Assembly: GCA_947243795.1 (NCBI GenBank)
Contig: OX365938.1
Coordinates: 124,001 to 188,000 of the forward strand
Origin: Saccharomyces uvarum
Lineage: Eukaryota > Ascomycota > Saccharomycetes > Saccharomycetales > Saccharomycetaceae
Reading direction: 5' to 3'
Length of the DNA stretch: 64,000 nt
Below the pieces are notes generated by a model. It worked only from the letters and a program-made list of their open reading frames with translations. It ran no database searches and was not told where the DNA came from. A program made the position numbers and the translations under genes. Below, piece by piece: positions 19,966 through 30,013 of this stretch. Within the stretch, counting starts at the first letter, position 1. Every line of letters begins with the position of its first letter.

Positions 19966-22900
19966 ATGCTAACCACTCAGTGGCTGTTATTGAAAAGTGC
20001 AGCAAGGGGTACTTCTCTTGTTAGCAAGATCCGTCCTTGTTTAAAACCTATTATTGCACACTCGAGAAACCTATATAGCCCAACCTCGTCACAAGCCAAT
20101 GCCATTAAGTCGCTGCGCATGAATGAACCTTGTAGGGAGAATAAACTCACAAATTCAAAACCTGTAAATATCTACAATAGACGCTCACTATTCACAGAAA
20201 CTGGTCATGCCTGTGCGAAATGCCAAAAAACGTCACAATTACTAAAGTATGTTTACACAAACGCTTGACAAAGAGACAAGAAAAGAAAATACACCTTATA
20301 CAAAGCAATCGACTATTATGAAAATGAAACTACTAGAACGTCTCAGCAAACTACTGATATCGTTTACTATCCTTAAACTAGTGCTTACAAAGTGAGTACT
20401 CCCGTCATTGTTACCCTCATGTTCTTATCTTTTGCAGGAGAGAAAAGGGATTAAGCCAACTGGTTGATTTTGACACAGTCATGGTTATAATGGCTAAGAT
20501 AATATTTTAATTGGATTACGATATCATCTTTTCTTTTTCGTTTGCTTGCTCTCTGACCACTCTTTAAGTTTTACTAACCAACTTTTTTTACCTATTGTAC
20601 CCTAAAGTACAAAGAACGTTCTAATATGACCAGCAACACCCCAAAACGTGAAATTCTTCCCGATCATGTCGTCCCTTTACATTACGATTTAACCGTGGAA
20701 CCTGATTTCAAAACATTCAAGTTTGAAGGCTCTGTTAAAATAGAACTAAAAATCAACAATTCAGCAATTGACACAGTGAGACTGAACACTATCGATATTG
20801 ACATCCATTCTGCCAAAATTGGCGATGTCACTGCTTCTAAGATTAACACTGACGAAGAACAACAAGTCGCAGACTTTGTGTTTCCTGAAGGAACCTTGTC
20901 CTCTTTCAAAGAAAATGCAATTTTGGAAATAAAGTTTACAGGAATCTTGAATGATAATATGGCTGGCTTTTATAGAGCCAAGTATGAAGACAAATTGACT
21001 GGCGAAACGAAATATATGGCTACTACTCAGATGGAACCAACAGATGCTAGAAGGGCTTTCCCATGTTTCGATGAGCCTAATTTAAAAGCTTCCTTTGCCA
21101 TCACTTTAGTTTCCGACCCATCCTTAACTCACTTGTCCAACATGGATGTCAAAAACGAATATGTCAAGGACGGCAAAAAATTCACTTTGTTTAACACAAC
21201 CCCAAAAATGTCAACTTATCTTGTGGCCTTTATTGTTGCTGAATTGAAATATGTGGAATCTAAAAACTTCCGTATCCCTGTTAGAGTTTATGCTACGCCA
21301 GGTAATGAAAAACATGGACAGTTTGCCGCTGATTTGACTGCAAAGACTTTGGCATTTTTTGAAAAAACTTTTGGTATCCAATATCCCTTACCTAAAATGG
21401 ACAATGTTGCCGTTCATGAATTTTCAGCAGGCGCTATGGAAAATTGGGGTTTAGTCACATACAGAGTGGTTGATCTACTACTAGACAAGGAAAATTCTAC
21501 GTTGGATCGAATTCAAAGAGTTGCCGAAGTCGTTCAACATGAATTGGCCCATCAATGGTTTGGTAACCTGGTTACCATGGACTGGTGGGAAGGTTTGTGG
21601 TTAAATGAAGGTTTCGCCACTTGGATGTCATGGTATTCATGTAACGAATTTCAACCAGAATGGAAAGTCTGGGAACAATATGTTACTGATACCTTACAAA
21701 ATGCCCTGGCCCTCGACTCTTTAAGATCTTCTCATCCAATCGAAGTACCTGTAAGAAAAGCTGACGAAATCAACCAAATCTTTGACGCTATTTCTTACTC
21801 AAAAGGTGCTTCTTTATTGAGAATGATTTCAAAATGGTTAGGTGAAGAAACCTTTATTAAAGGTGTTTCCCAATACTTGAATAAATTTAAATACGGTAAC
21901 GCGAAGACTGAAGACTTATGGGATGCCTTAGCAGATGCTTCTGGTAAGGACGTTCGTTCTGTGATGAATATTTGGACTAAAAAAGTTGGATTTCCTGTCA
22001 TTTCAGTTAGTGAAGACGGTAATGGTAAAATAACATTCCGCCAAAACCGTTACTTAAGTACAGCGGACGTCAAAGGGGACGAAGATGAAACGATCTACCC
22101 TGTGTTTTTGGCTTTGAAAACCAAAGATGGTGTCGATGGCTCTGCTGTATTAAATGAAAGGAGCAAGACCATTGAATTAAAAGACCAAGATTTTTTCAAG
22201 GTTAATAGCGAACAATCCGGTATTTATATCACATCCTACAGTAATGAAAGATGGGCAAAGCTAGGAGAACAGGCCGATTTATTGTCTGTTGAAGACCGTG
22301 TCGGTTTGGTTGCTGATGTTAAGACTCTATCTGCCTCCGGTTACACCTCGACTACCAACTTCATGAATTTAGTTTCCAAATGGAACAAGGAAAAATCATT
22401 TGTCGTTTGGGAACAGATAATCAACAGTATTTCTTCATTGAAGTCCACTTGGTTGTTCGAACCAAAGGAGACCCAAGATGCTCTTAATAACTTCACGAAG
22501 CAACTGATAAGCGGCATGACACACAACTTGGGTTGGGAATTCAAATCGTCTGATTCATTTTCCACCCAACGTTTGAAAGTGACTATGTTCGGTGCTGCTT
22601 GTGCTGCCAGAGATCAGCATGTCGAAAAAGCTGCTCTGAAAATGTTTACTGACTATTGCAATGGTGACAAAGAAGCCATCCCAGCATTGATCAAACCAAT
22701 TGTATTCAACACTGCCGCAAGAGTTGGTGGCGTTGAAAACTACGAAAAAGTTTATAAAATCTACTTAAATCCTACCTCTAATGATGAAAAGTTGGCTGCA
22801 TTGAGAACTTTAGGTAGATTCAAAGAGTCTGAATTATTGGAGAGAACTCTAGGCTATTTGTTTGACGGCACTGTCTTGAACCAAGATATCTATATCCCAA

Positions 22901-23211
22901 TGCAAGGCATGAGAGCTCACCAAGAGGGTGTTGAGGCTTTATGGAGTTGGATACAGAAGAACTGGGATGAAATCGCCAAGAGATTACCTCCTGGTCTATC
23001 AATGCTAGGTTCTGTCGTCACCTTAGGTACTTCTGGCTTTACTTCACTGCAAAAAATAGATGAAATCAAGAAGTTCTTTGCTACTAAATCTACCAAGGGC
23101 TTCGATCAAAGTTTGGCCCAAACATTGGACACCATTACCTCAAAGGCCCAATGGGTCAACAGAGACCGTGATGTGATCAACAAGTACTTGAAGGATAATG
23201 GATACTTCTAA
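19966..23211 (+). CDS. APE2: APE2, aminopeptidase yscII, one intron
   Basis: An M1-family zinc aminopeptidase of 952 residues, made by joining 19966-20246 to 20634-23211. The donor GTATGT at 20247, the branch point TACTAAC at 20572-20578 and the acceptor CAG ending at 20633 restore an Asn codon (94), giving exactly the S. cerevisiae length. Exon 1 encodes a basic, mitochondrial-like N-terminus and HACAKCQKTSQLL. Exon 2 carries GAMEN (360-364), HELAH (396-400) with zinc ligands H396 and H400, and the third ligand E419 in NEGF. It removes N-terminal residues, including Leu, from peptides. A shorter form starting at the in-frame ATG 20626 within the intron is possible but lacks exon 1. Confidence 0.96.
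20247..20633 (+). other. APE2 spliceosomal intron
   Basis: A 387-base intron with consensus GTATGT donor, TACTAAC branch point 55-60 bases before the acceptor, a pyrimidine-rich stretch and a CAG acceptor. Two earlier AAG trinucleotides lie between branch point and acceptor; the CAG is the one that keeps the conserved reading frame. Confidence 0.92.
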
Positions 23212-23620
23212 AGCAGCTATGGTTTTTTCGTATTTGTGTATCTATATAAGTAGTTTATTTTTTTCAATAAAAAGTGCCTCCTTTAACCTCAGTTATTAAT
23301 AAAGGATCTAAAGGGAGTGCGTTAACTTCCTAGAGCCCAGTACTATAGGCGAATGCTAAAATGTGGAACCTTTTCGAATTTTGTGCTATTTAATTTCCAC
23401 CCATGCCTCTGATAAATAAATCTGTACATGACACCAAAACTGATTTTGAAAGCTCTCCGGAATTTTCGATGAGGCGGACAGGGGCTTTTCAAAACCAGTT
23501 CTTTAAAAATTGAAAAGAATCAGTATGTGGTAACTAACTATGTATAAGCTGGATAGAATTTTAGTAATAATACAACCCTTCATATTATATTATCAAAAAA
23601 AGCAAACATAAACATCCAAA
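23212..23620. promoter_or_regulatory. APE2 3' region and RPS27A promoter
   Basis: About 410 bases. A CCACCCATGCCT at 23397-23408 resembles a Rap1 site, expected upstream of a ribosomal-protein gene, and T-rich tracts (minus strand A-rich) follow it. No gene is seen. Confidence 0.5.
23397..23408 (+). promoter_or_regulatory. Possible Rap1 site upstream of RPS27A
   Basis: CCACCCATGCCT matches the CACCCA core of Rap1 sites, about 215 bases upstream of the RPS27A start, the usual range for ribosomal-protein promoters. Confidence 0.45.
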
Positions 23621-24284
23621 ATGGTATGTCAACCCTTAAATGATTACAGAAGATATCGAGCGACTGATTAATAAAGTATGGTGGAAAAGTTTAACCACTA
23701 GAAGAGTCGATGCGCTCAAAAAGTGCCATTGGAAATGCGACTAAAACTAAGAGAAGGCGAACTAACATTCTGACATGGTCATCAAAAGACTAATTTATGT
23801 AACAATTATAAGTTCAGAATCACTGGAGAGCCGCTCCAAATGTTTAAATCGGCATACATTTTGCTGAAGGAAAAGAAACATTCAGATTTAATATCAGCGT
23901 CCATTTCATTTTCCAGGAAATATGGACTACTGTTATTTTTCAAGTCGTTCGTAATAGATTTCGTGAGATTATATGATCAAGGAGAAAGAAATTAGTTTAC
24001 TAACAATCAAATTATCCTCACTTTTTAATTTACAATAGGTTTTAGTTCAAGATTTATTACATCCAACTCCTGCCTCTGAAGCAAGAAAGCACAAATTAAA
24101 GACTTTGGTCCAAAGCCCAAGATCCTACTTTCTGGACGTTAAATGTCCAGGCTGTTTGAACATTACTACCGTTTTCTCCCACGCCCAAACCGCAGTCACT
24201 TGCGAATCCTGCTCAACAGTCTTGTGTACACCAACCGGTGGTAAGGCTAAGCTTTCTGAAGGTACATCTTTCAGAAGAAAGTAA
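23621..24284 (+). CDS. RPS27A: RPS27A, 40S ribosomal protein eS27, one intron
   Basis: An 82-residue small-subunit ribosomal protein. Exon 1 is only the ATG codon (23621-23623). Exon 2 (24039-24284) begins with Val-Leu-Val-Gln and contains the zinc finger CPGC (37-40) and CESC (56-59) typical of eS27, ending FRRK. Joined length equals the S. cerevisiae protein. The tiny first exon makes this gene invisible as one open frame. The paralogue RPS27B lies elsewhere in Saccharomyces. Confidence 0.97.
23624..24038 (+). other. RPS27A spliceosomal intron
   Basis: A 415-base intron directly after the start codon, with GTATGT donor, TACTAAC branch point at 23998-24004 and TAG acceptor at 24036-24038. 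Confidence 0.95.
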
Positions 24285-24517
24285 TATTTACTAGCCAGAT
24301 CAAACACAATCCACTTCAAAAGAAAAATGTTAATAAAGTGATTCAATTATGGAACCGGCAGGGTAGGTTTTATCATATATAATATACACTCAGTTGTCAC
24401 CTTTATTGATTTTTTTAACTGCAACAAACTGTACTATATATATCATATTCACGTATGTACAATATTAAAGTATTGAATATATTTATATTATATCTTTATT
24501 TTAATCATCTGTTTTTC

Positions 24518-26407
24518 TCATTTTTTATTTACATGCTGTGAGAAATAGTGACCATGAACGTTTGAGATTTCCTTCATTACTTCAACGTTTGATAGTTTGT
24601 TATTATCGAATTGAAGAGAGTCTTCAAGGTCATTAAAGGATTCGATAATCTCTCTAGATTTTTGACGTTCTTCCTTCTTCAGTTGCTTGATTCTTTCCTT
24701 TTCTAATTTTTTAAACTTTTTTACATTCAAATCTCCCAACCCTTTAATCTGTGTCTTGGCCCCTAGAGTCCATAAATCACCTTTCTTGGTCTTTCTTGCG
24801 TCATGATAAGCTTGTTTGGAAAATGACCTCGAAACCGTCCATTTTTCAAGTTCGCCCGATGGTGCACATAGGTCCATCATGACATGGCCTTTACGCTTGA
24901 CGGGGTCATTGATAATCCTTGGCCAAGTATCCTGTGTGTCGTCGCCTGATGATCCAACATCATATTTGACATTGACACTTTCATTCCGTAATTTCTCAAT
25001 TTCTTTCAAAGATTTTTCATCTTTATGCGATCTCTGGAGAATCAAATAGGAATAATTTAAAATCTCATAATCACGGCCATTTCTCCTTCCAGTGCCTCTT
25101 AATCTAGAGGAATCTCCTTGAGAATTATCCCATGATGAAGCTAGAAGTTTGCCCTTTTTTAACTCTATGCTAAATTTAGGTCTTTTGATACTCTTCTGGA
25201 AATTACAGAACTTTAAATCTTTACCTTCTTTATGCGTGTAAAAGTTTGGGTTCCCTACTTGCAGAGGACATTTCCTCTGATGAGGGCAAGGGGCAATAAC
25301 CTTCAAAAAATAATCACTCGGCATATTCCTTAACCCTACCTCATTTTTGTTTTTATTCGACATTCCCCTCAACCAAGGTCTAGGGATCTTACCAAATTCT
25401 TCTGGGAAGTTTTCAGGTCTAAGCATAACTTGTCTTGCTCTAGCTATAACCTCGAATCCCATCGGATTGCCTCGTTCAACAATAATGATATGGCCCCCAG
25501 GTGCTAACATGTTTAAGTAATGCTCAATATTTTCATCTACCTGAATTGGAAATTGATTCTTGTCTTGAAGAAGTTGATGCGTTAAAATAACAAGATCATA
25601 TTCTTTTGATCCGGGAATTGAAGATCGTAAATTAGTCATTACATTAATTTTTTTAGTCATCACTTCTCCAACAAGATCGTCTTCTTGAGGAATCTCATCG
25701 CCTTGTCTATTAATTTCGTTCCCTTCCTCTACAGGTGGTTCTGTTTCGGCAGAATCAATCACTTCATTGAGTTGTCTGCTTAAAATAATTTTGGCTCTTT
25801 TTTGCATTTCAGCACTACCCAAAATAACTGCGTCTTTCACATTAGGTCTGTAGTTTTCACCTAAAACATCATTCAGTGCAACTATACCAGTGGCTGGACC
25901 AAATCCAACATCCAGAACCTTTTGAGGCTTGAAATTCTCAGTACCTACCCTTTTTTGTAATTCTTTCAGACTTTGGAACACAGAGCCATAATTTTGTAGA
26001 AATATAGACGCTATATGAGCATCAACCTCCATTTTGGTTTTGCAAGGGCGATGCAATGAATTTGGCTCCTGGAGATCACTGTAATAATTTGTTGCAACTC
26101 TTCGTACATTATTGGGAATATGTAAGGACATGATATTATTATTGATTGCTTTGCTCACATCGGGATTCAAGTCTAGCTGATCGCGATACGATTGGCCCTG
26201 GAGAGTTTTAAACGACAACCTGGCTTCTTTTGAGTTACCTCCTTGAGTCAAATTACCGGCTTCGTCCCTGTACGGTGAAAGGACATTTATATCTCTAATA
26301 TTAGTGTCTATAAGATCCGTCAAATTCGAACTCCGTAAACTAGCGTTCGTAAGCTTTGAATTAAATCGAATATTCCGTAGTGAAAAGTTCAGGCATCTTC
26401 TCAGCAT
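24518..26407 (-). CDS. RSM22: RSM22, mitochondrial small-ribosomal-subunit protein, methyltransferase-like
   Basis: Rsm22 (METTL17 family) is a mitochondrial assembly factor of the small ribosomal subunit. I place the start at 26407 (MLRRCLNFSLRNIRF), giving 629 residues against 628 in S. cerevisiae; the frame stays open to an ATG at 26548, but that extension has no counterpart I know. The N-terminus is basic, as in a mitochondrial presequence. The SAM-fold motif LDVGFGPATG is present. A cysteine cluster (CPHQRKCP with a later FCNF) matches the family region now known to bind an iron-sulfur cluster. A Lys/Glu-rich helix ends the protein. It is divergent from SRP102. Confidence 0.95.
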   Translation of the reverse strand: MLRRCLNFSLRNIRFNSKLTNASLRSSNLTDLIDTNIRDINVLSPYRDEAGNLTQGGNSKEARLSFKTLQGQSYRDQLDLNPDVSKAINNNIMSLHIPNNVRRVATNYYSDLQEPNSLHRPCKTKMEVDAHIASIFLQNYGSVFQSLKELQKRVGTENFKPQKVLDVGFGPATGIVALNDVLGENYRPNVKDAVILGSAEMQKRAKIILSRQLNEVIDSAETEPPVEEGNEINRQGDEIPQEDDLVGEVMTKKINVMTNLRSSIPGSKEYDLVILTHQLLQDKNQFPIQVDENIEHYLNMLAPGGHIIIVERGNPMGFEVIARARQVMLRPENFPEEFGKIPRPWLRGMSNKNKNEVGLRNMPSDYFLKVIAPCPHQRKCPLQVGNPNFYTHKEGKDLKFCNFQKSIKRPKFSIELKKGKLLASSWDNSQGDSSRLRGTGRRNGRDYEILNYSYLILQRSHKDEKSLKEIEKLRNESVNVKYDVGSSGDDTQDTWPRIINDPVKRKGHVMMDLCAPSGELEKWTVSRSFSKQAYHDARKTKKGDLWTLGAKTQIKGLGDLNVKKFKKLEKERIKQLKKEERQKSREIIESFNDLEDSLQFDNNKLSNVEVMKEISNVHGHYFSQHVNKK

Positions 26408-26665
26408 CCTCCTTACAAAACTAAAACTACTTGGTATATTGTCAACCATCCTAAAACTCCTTCGACAAGATGCTCTTCTTAATTTTTCAATTTCTAGATT
26501 TTTCATGTAGCGGCGGAAAAGAGAAGAAACATGGAAAACATATATCATAAATAGTCAAGAAAAAAACTTAATAATATAGTTGAGCTACAAGCGTGGTGCT
26601 GATCAAATAGCTATCATATTATCGGCTACTATTCATACAGGCAAAATATTGAGAACAGGAGCAAA

Positions 26666-27403
26666 ATGCTAAGCAATACAGTAGTCATTGCCTGTTTATT
26701 AGTGATAATAACTACCATAGCATTTATCACAGTGCAAAAGACATCATCATCAAAGACTGGGATTAAACAAAAAAGTTATCAGCCATCTATTGTTATCGCA
26801 GGTCCTCAAAATGCAGGTAAGACCAGCTTCCTTACGTTACTAACCACAGATTCTGTTAGACCAACTGTCGTGTCCCAGGAACCGTTATCAGCGGCGAGTT
26901 ACAATAATTCTAATACTAGTTTGGTGGATTTCCCAGGCCATGTCAAGTTACGCTATAAGCTCTCTGAATATCTGAAAACAAGAGCTGCATCTATTAAGGG
27001 GCTGATATTTATGGTGGATTCTACAATCGATCCTAAAAAATTAACTACAACAGCTGAGTTCTTGGTAGACATATTATTGATCACTGAATCTAGCTGTGAG
27101 AACGGTGTTGATATTTTGATCGCATGCAACAAAAGCGAATCATTCACTGCAAGACCGTCATCAAAGATTAACGATGCTTTAGAAAATGAAATTCAAAAGA
27201 TCATTGAAAGGAGAAAAAAATCGTTAAACGAAGTTAAAAGAAAGGTTAATGAAGACGAGGATACAGAAAATTCATTAGATGTTTTGCAGTATGCTAATGG
27301 GTTTAAATTTGCAAACATGGAAGGGTCTGTTGTTGCCTTCGAGGGTAGTGTCAGTAAGAATAATATTTCCAAATGGCAAAAATGGATAGACGAAAAACTT
27401 TAG
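26666..27403 (+). CDS. SRP102: SRP102, signal recognition particle receptor beta subunit
   Basis: SR-beta is the ER membrane GTPase that anchors the SRP receptor alpha subunit. The protein has 245 residues (244 in S. cerevisiae). One N-terminal membrane segment (about 5-23) is followed by a GTPase domain with P-loop GPQNAGKTS (46-54), the switch II motif DFPGH (88-92) and an NKSES base-recognition motif. The switch II and P-loop forms are those of the SR-beta/Arf-like branch. It is divergent from RSM22, with about 260 bases between starts. Confidence 0.97.
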   Translation: MLSNTVVIACLLVIITTIAFITVQKTSSSKTGIKQKSYQPSIVIAGPQNAGKTSFLTLLTTDSVRPTVVSQEPLSAASYNNSNTSLVDFPGHVKLRYKLSEYLKTRAASIKGLIFMVDSTIDPKKLTTTAEFLVDILLITESSCENGVDILIACNKSESFTARPSSKINDALENEIQKIIERRKKSLNEVKRKVNEDEDTENSLDVLQYANGFKFANMEGSVVAFEGSVSKNNISKWQKWIDEKL

Positions 27404-27543
27404 TATAACCTCGCTCAATAAGCTAATTATAAATAGATAGTTAAAAGTAAATTCAGTCATGCATAAGTTATACTTTTATCTGATGTAAGAACATAATGAG
27501 CACAAATATAACTTTTGAGGATAATGGACGTTTTCAACTGAAG

Positions 27544-27550
27544 TAAAAAA
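27544..27550 (-). terminator. Pol III terminator of tRNA-Arg
   Basis: A run of A on the plus strand right after the tRNA 3' end reads as an oligo-T stop for RNA polymerase III on the minus strand. Confidence 0.7.
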
Positions 27551-27551
27551 A

Positions 27552-27623
27552 CACTCACGATGGGGGTCGAACCCATAATCTTCTGATTAGAAGTCAGACG
27601 CGTTGCCATTACGCCACGCAAGC
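27552..27623 (-). tRNA. tR(UCU): tRNA-Arg (anticodon UCU)
   Basis: Read on the minus strand this 72-base tRNA starts GCTTGCGTGGC, has anticodon TCT in CTTCTAA and a T arm with GGTTCGACCCC. The acceptor stem pairs GCTTGCG with CGTGAGT, including three G-U pairs; the S. cerevisiae gene as I remember it has C at position 4, giving a normal C-G pair there. Oligo-T (minus strand, near 27544-27550) follows as terminator. It lies between SRP102 and GPM1 as in S. cerevisiae. Confidence 0.96.
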
Positions 27624-27859
27624 TTGTAATTATGAATTTTTTCCTAATTTAGGAAACACTAATGCCTATGAATTAGCCAGTGGGTGCACTATTAATTCAA
27701 GATCTTACAAACTAAATGGATTAGACAGTAGCCAGTAATAACTTTTCATTATTTTCAGTTGTATGGTGGTCACCTCGGCACTGCATCAAACTTCGGAAAT
27801 CGAGCCAATTTTCCTGGACACAACTAAGCGCAGGTACCAGAGAGTATGTTAATACACTT

Positions 27860-28530
27860 TGTCAATTAATAAGACAGCACCTCACAACCAGGATTACTAA
27901 AATCACTTCTAATCTCAGAAGGTGGATGGGATGAATTTACTTTAGACTTTCTGACAGGAATTTCTCGAACATATATTAAGAAAGATACGATCCTCGTTGT
28001 GGTCGAAAAGTACACTTTATCTCTGTTTAAATAACAGTAGGCGCCACAGATGTTGTAGACCAACCGCCGGCTATAACCAGATACTAGCAACCAACTCGAC
28101 ACAAAGAACTTTTTTGGTCCCAATTTGATAAAGAAACTAACTGTTGGCGTTGAAGTTCGAAAAATGCTACAAGAAGCTGCCGGTATTCTACGAAGAAAAG
28201 CGCAAAGAAATAGTATTAGAGCCAGACCAGTATATTTTGGTACACCGTGACGCTCACTTAATCAAAGGAAAATATCGGGAACCAATCAATAAACTCGGTC
28301 CATTCAAAGATCTCAAAATAAGCCAGTACTCAAACTAGGAGACGTCACCTAGGTTATCGGGTACACAGATGATAAACAGACATTCTATTGTCAAATGACG
28401 AACACTGTCCTTCGCATTACAGAAGTACGGCCGCATTTTCGAAGACTACCTTTATCAAGAAGATAATTATAGTTTTATTAGCTTTGTCGACCAAGAGAGG
28501 AAGCGTTACCTTCAGAAATATAGTCAATAA
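27860..28530 (+). mobile_element. Decayed Ty3-type retrotransposon integrase fossil
   Basis: Fragments on the plus strand resemble the integrase of Ty3 (Metaviridae). One near 27930-28035 reads DEFTLDFLTG and then ILVVVEKY, like the core start with its first catalytic Asp (DFVTG... ILVVVDRF). Another near 28230-28310 reads LVHRDAHLIKGKY and then GPF, like the LVHRDAY...GPF motif of the C-terminal domain. The element is incomplete, broken several times and without LTRs that I can see, so it is old. It lies a few hundred bases upstream of tRNA-Arg, fitting Ty3 targeting. The open frame at 28144-28338 is part of it, not a gene. Confidence 0.6.
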
Positions 28531-28769
28531 TTAGCCTTCCAATATAAAATATGGGAAACAATAATGAAACTGCAAGGCACCTAGGGGTATCTGAAAAGGG
28601 ACAGGCCAAAAAAGAAAATCTGCAATTGTGTCAAACAAACGTTACTTCGACTATGTATAGGTACTTATATTGAAATAATAAACTATATATAGGTCTATAT
28701 CATTGATATATCTAGTAAGAAAAATAAAGAAGAGAAAAAAGAAATCATCAAATCATTCATTCTTCAAAA

Positions 28770-29513
28770 TTATTTCTTACCTTGGTTGGCAACGGCAGCG
28801 GCACCAGCAGCGGCAGCTTCTGGGTCCAAGTAGTAAGATGGCTTAGATGGCTTCAAGTTTTCGTCCAATTCGAAAACCAATGGGATACCAGTTGGGATGT
28901 TCAACTTAGCAATGTCAGCATCAGAGATACCTTCCAAGTGCTTAACTAAACCTCTCAAGGAGTTACCGTGAGCAGCAACCATGACGGTCTTACCGCTCAA
29001 TAAGTCCTTGGCGATGACATCTTGCCAGTATGGCAACATTCTGTCGATGACCAAAGCCAAAGATTCGGTTTCTGGCAAGACATTTGGATCGACCAAGCTG
29101 TATCTTTCATCACCCTTTTGAGAGTATGGAGAAGAAGCTTCGATTGGTGGAGGTGGGACATCGAAAGATCTTCTGTAGGTGTTGAACTTTTCTTCACCGT
29201 ACTTTTCCAAAGTAGCGGCCTTGTCCTTACCTTGCAAAGCACCGTAATGTCTTTCGTTCAATCTCCAGGATCTCTTGACTGGGATCCATAATCTGTCAGC
29301 CTTTTCCAAAGCAATGTTAGCAGTTTGGATAGCTCTAGACAATTGAGAAGTGTATAAGATATCTGGGTGGACGTTATTTTCCTTCAACAATTCACCGGCT
29401 CTAGCGGCTTCTTGTTGACCCTTGGCAGATAACTTAACATCAACCCAACCGGTGAATAAGTTCTTTTCGTTCCATTCGGATTGACCGTGTCTGACTAAAA
29501 TTAACTTTGGCAT
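28770..29513 (-). CDS. GPM1: GPM1, phosphoglycerate mutase
   Basis: The glycolytic 2,3-bisphosphoglycerate-dependent mutase, interconverting 3- and 2-phosphoglycerate. The protein has 247 residues as in S. cerevisiae. The catalytic motif RHGQSEWN (8-15) contains the phosphorylated His, and the second active-site block is AAHGNSLRG. The frame is open for 49 more codons to an ATG at 29660, but the MPKL start at 29513 is the family start and the upstream part is the leader. Codon use is strongly biased, as in the most expressed yeast genes. Confidence 0.98.
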   Translation of the reverse strand: MPKLILVRHGQSEWNEKNLFTGWVDVKLSAKGQQEAARAGELLKENNVHPDILYTSQLSRAIQTANIALEKADRLWIPVKRSWRLNERHYGALQGKDKAATLEKYGEEKFNTYRRSFDVPPPPIEASSPYSQKGDERYSLVDPNVLPETESLALVIDRMLPYWQDVIAKDLLSGKTVMVAAHGNSLRGLVKHLEGISDADIAKLNIPTGIPLVFELDENLKPSKPSYYLDPEAAAAGAAAVANQGKK

Positions 29514-30013
29514 TTCTGTGATATATGTGTGTATGCTTACTTTTTTAAAAGAACAAGAAAAATAATATATACAAAACAAAAAAACTACTATGAACAAACT
29601 AAAACTGTAAGAGAGAGAAGAAGGAAAACTAACGTTAATTTCTTCTTTGTTATATAGCAAACCCGAATAGAGGTTTCAACATATATTAAAATATGAGAAC
29701 CGCCCTCCTTCCCAAAAGCCACAACTGGGTACTATTGTTCATCACGATCATGAAACTCACTGTCAGCTGAAATTTCACTCACTGGATCTCCCTCTCTATT
29801 CTTCATCGTTCCATAGGCTTTTTCCATCAGCTGGCAGGAAACGGAAAGTGGATGCTGTTTTGGCTAGCGTCCTGTTTCCTATATGAAAAGAGGAAGCCAG
29901 TGTGTGGGTGTGCGTGCGCGTGTTTTTTCATAGTGATAATACACAATGAAGTTTACGTAAATAACAATATGGCTATATATATATACTCGAATCATTGGGC
30001 GTGCGCGTTCTTG
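29514..30013. promoter_or_regulatory. GPM1 promoter
   Basis: About 500 bases upstream of GPM1 and up to the 3' end of NNR2. It contains a TATATAA near 29650-29656 (minus), a CTTCC at 29708-29712 and a Rap1/Gcr1-like cluster at 29892-29914, the layout of glycolytic gene promoters. Confidence 0.65.
29892..29914 (-). promoter_or_regulatory. Rap1-Gcr1 composite site of GPM1
   Basis: On the minus strand a CACCCACACAC Rap1-like sequence is followed a few bases later by CTTCC, the Gcr1 core. The site lies about 380 bases upstream of GPM1. This pairing is the classic activator of yeast glycolytic genes. Confidence 0.6.

Larger units (their letters stand above)
27404..28769. other. Intergenic region SRP102-GPM1
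   Basis: About 1.4 kb without an intact protein gene. It holds tRNA-Arg(UCU) and, from about 27860 to 28530, a decayed Ty3-type integrase fossil. The last 240 bases are the 3' flank of GPM1. Confidence 0.7.

Noticed and set aside
28144-28338. 64-codon open frame near GPM1
   Set aside because: It is part of the Ty3-type integrase fossil, not a gene.
29514-29660. 49-codon N-terminal extension of GPM1
   Set aside because: The mutase start is fixed by length and motif position. The extension covers the leader and TATA region.
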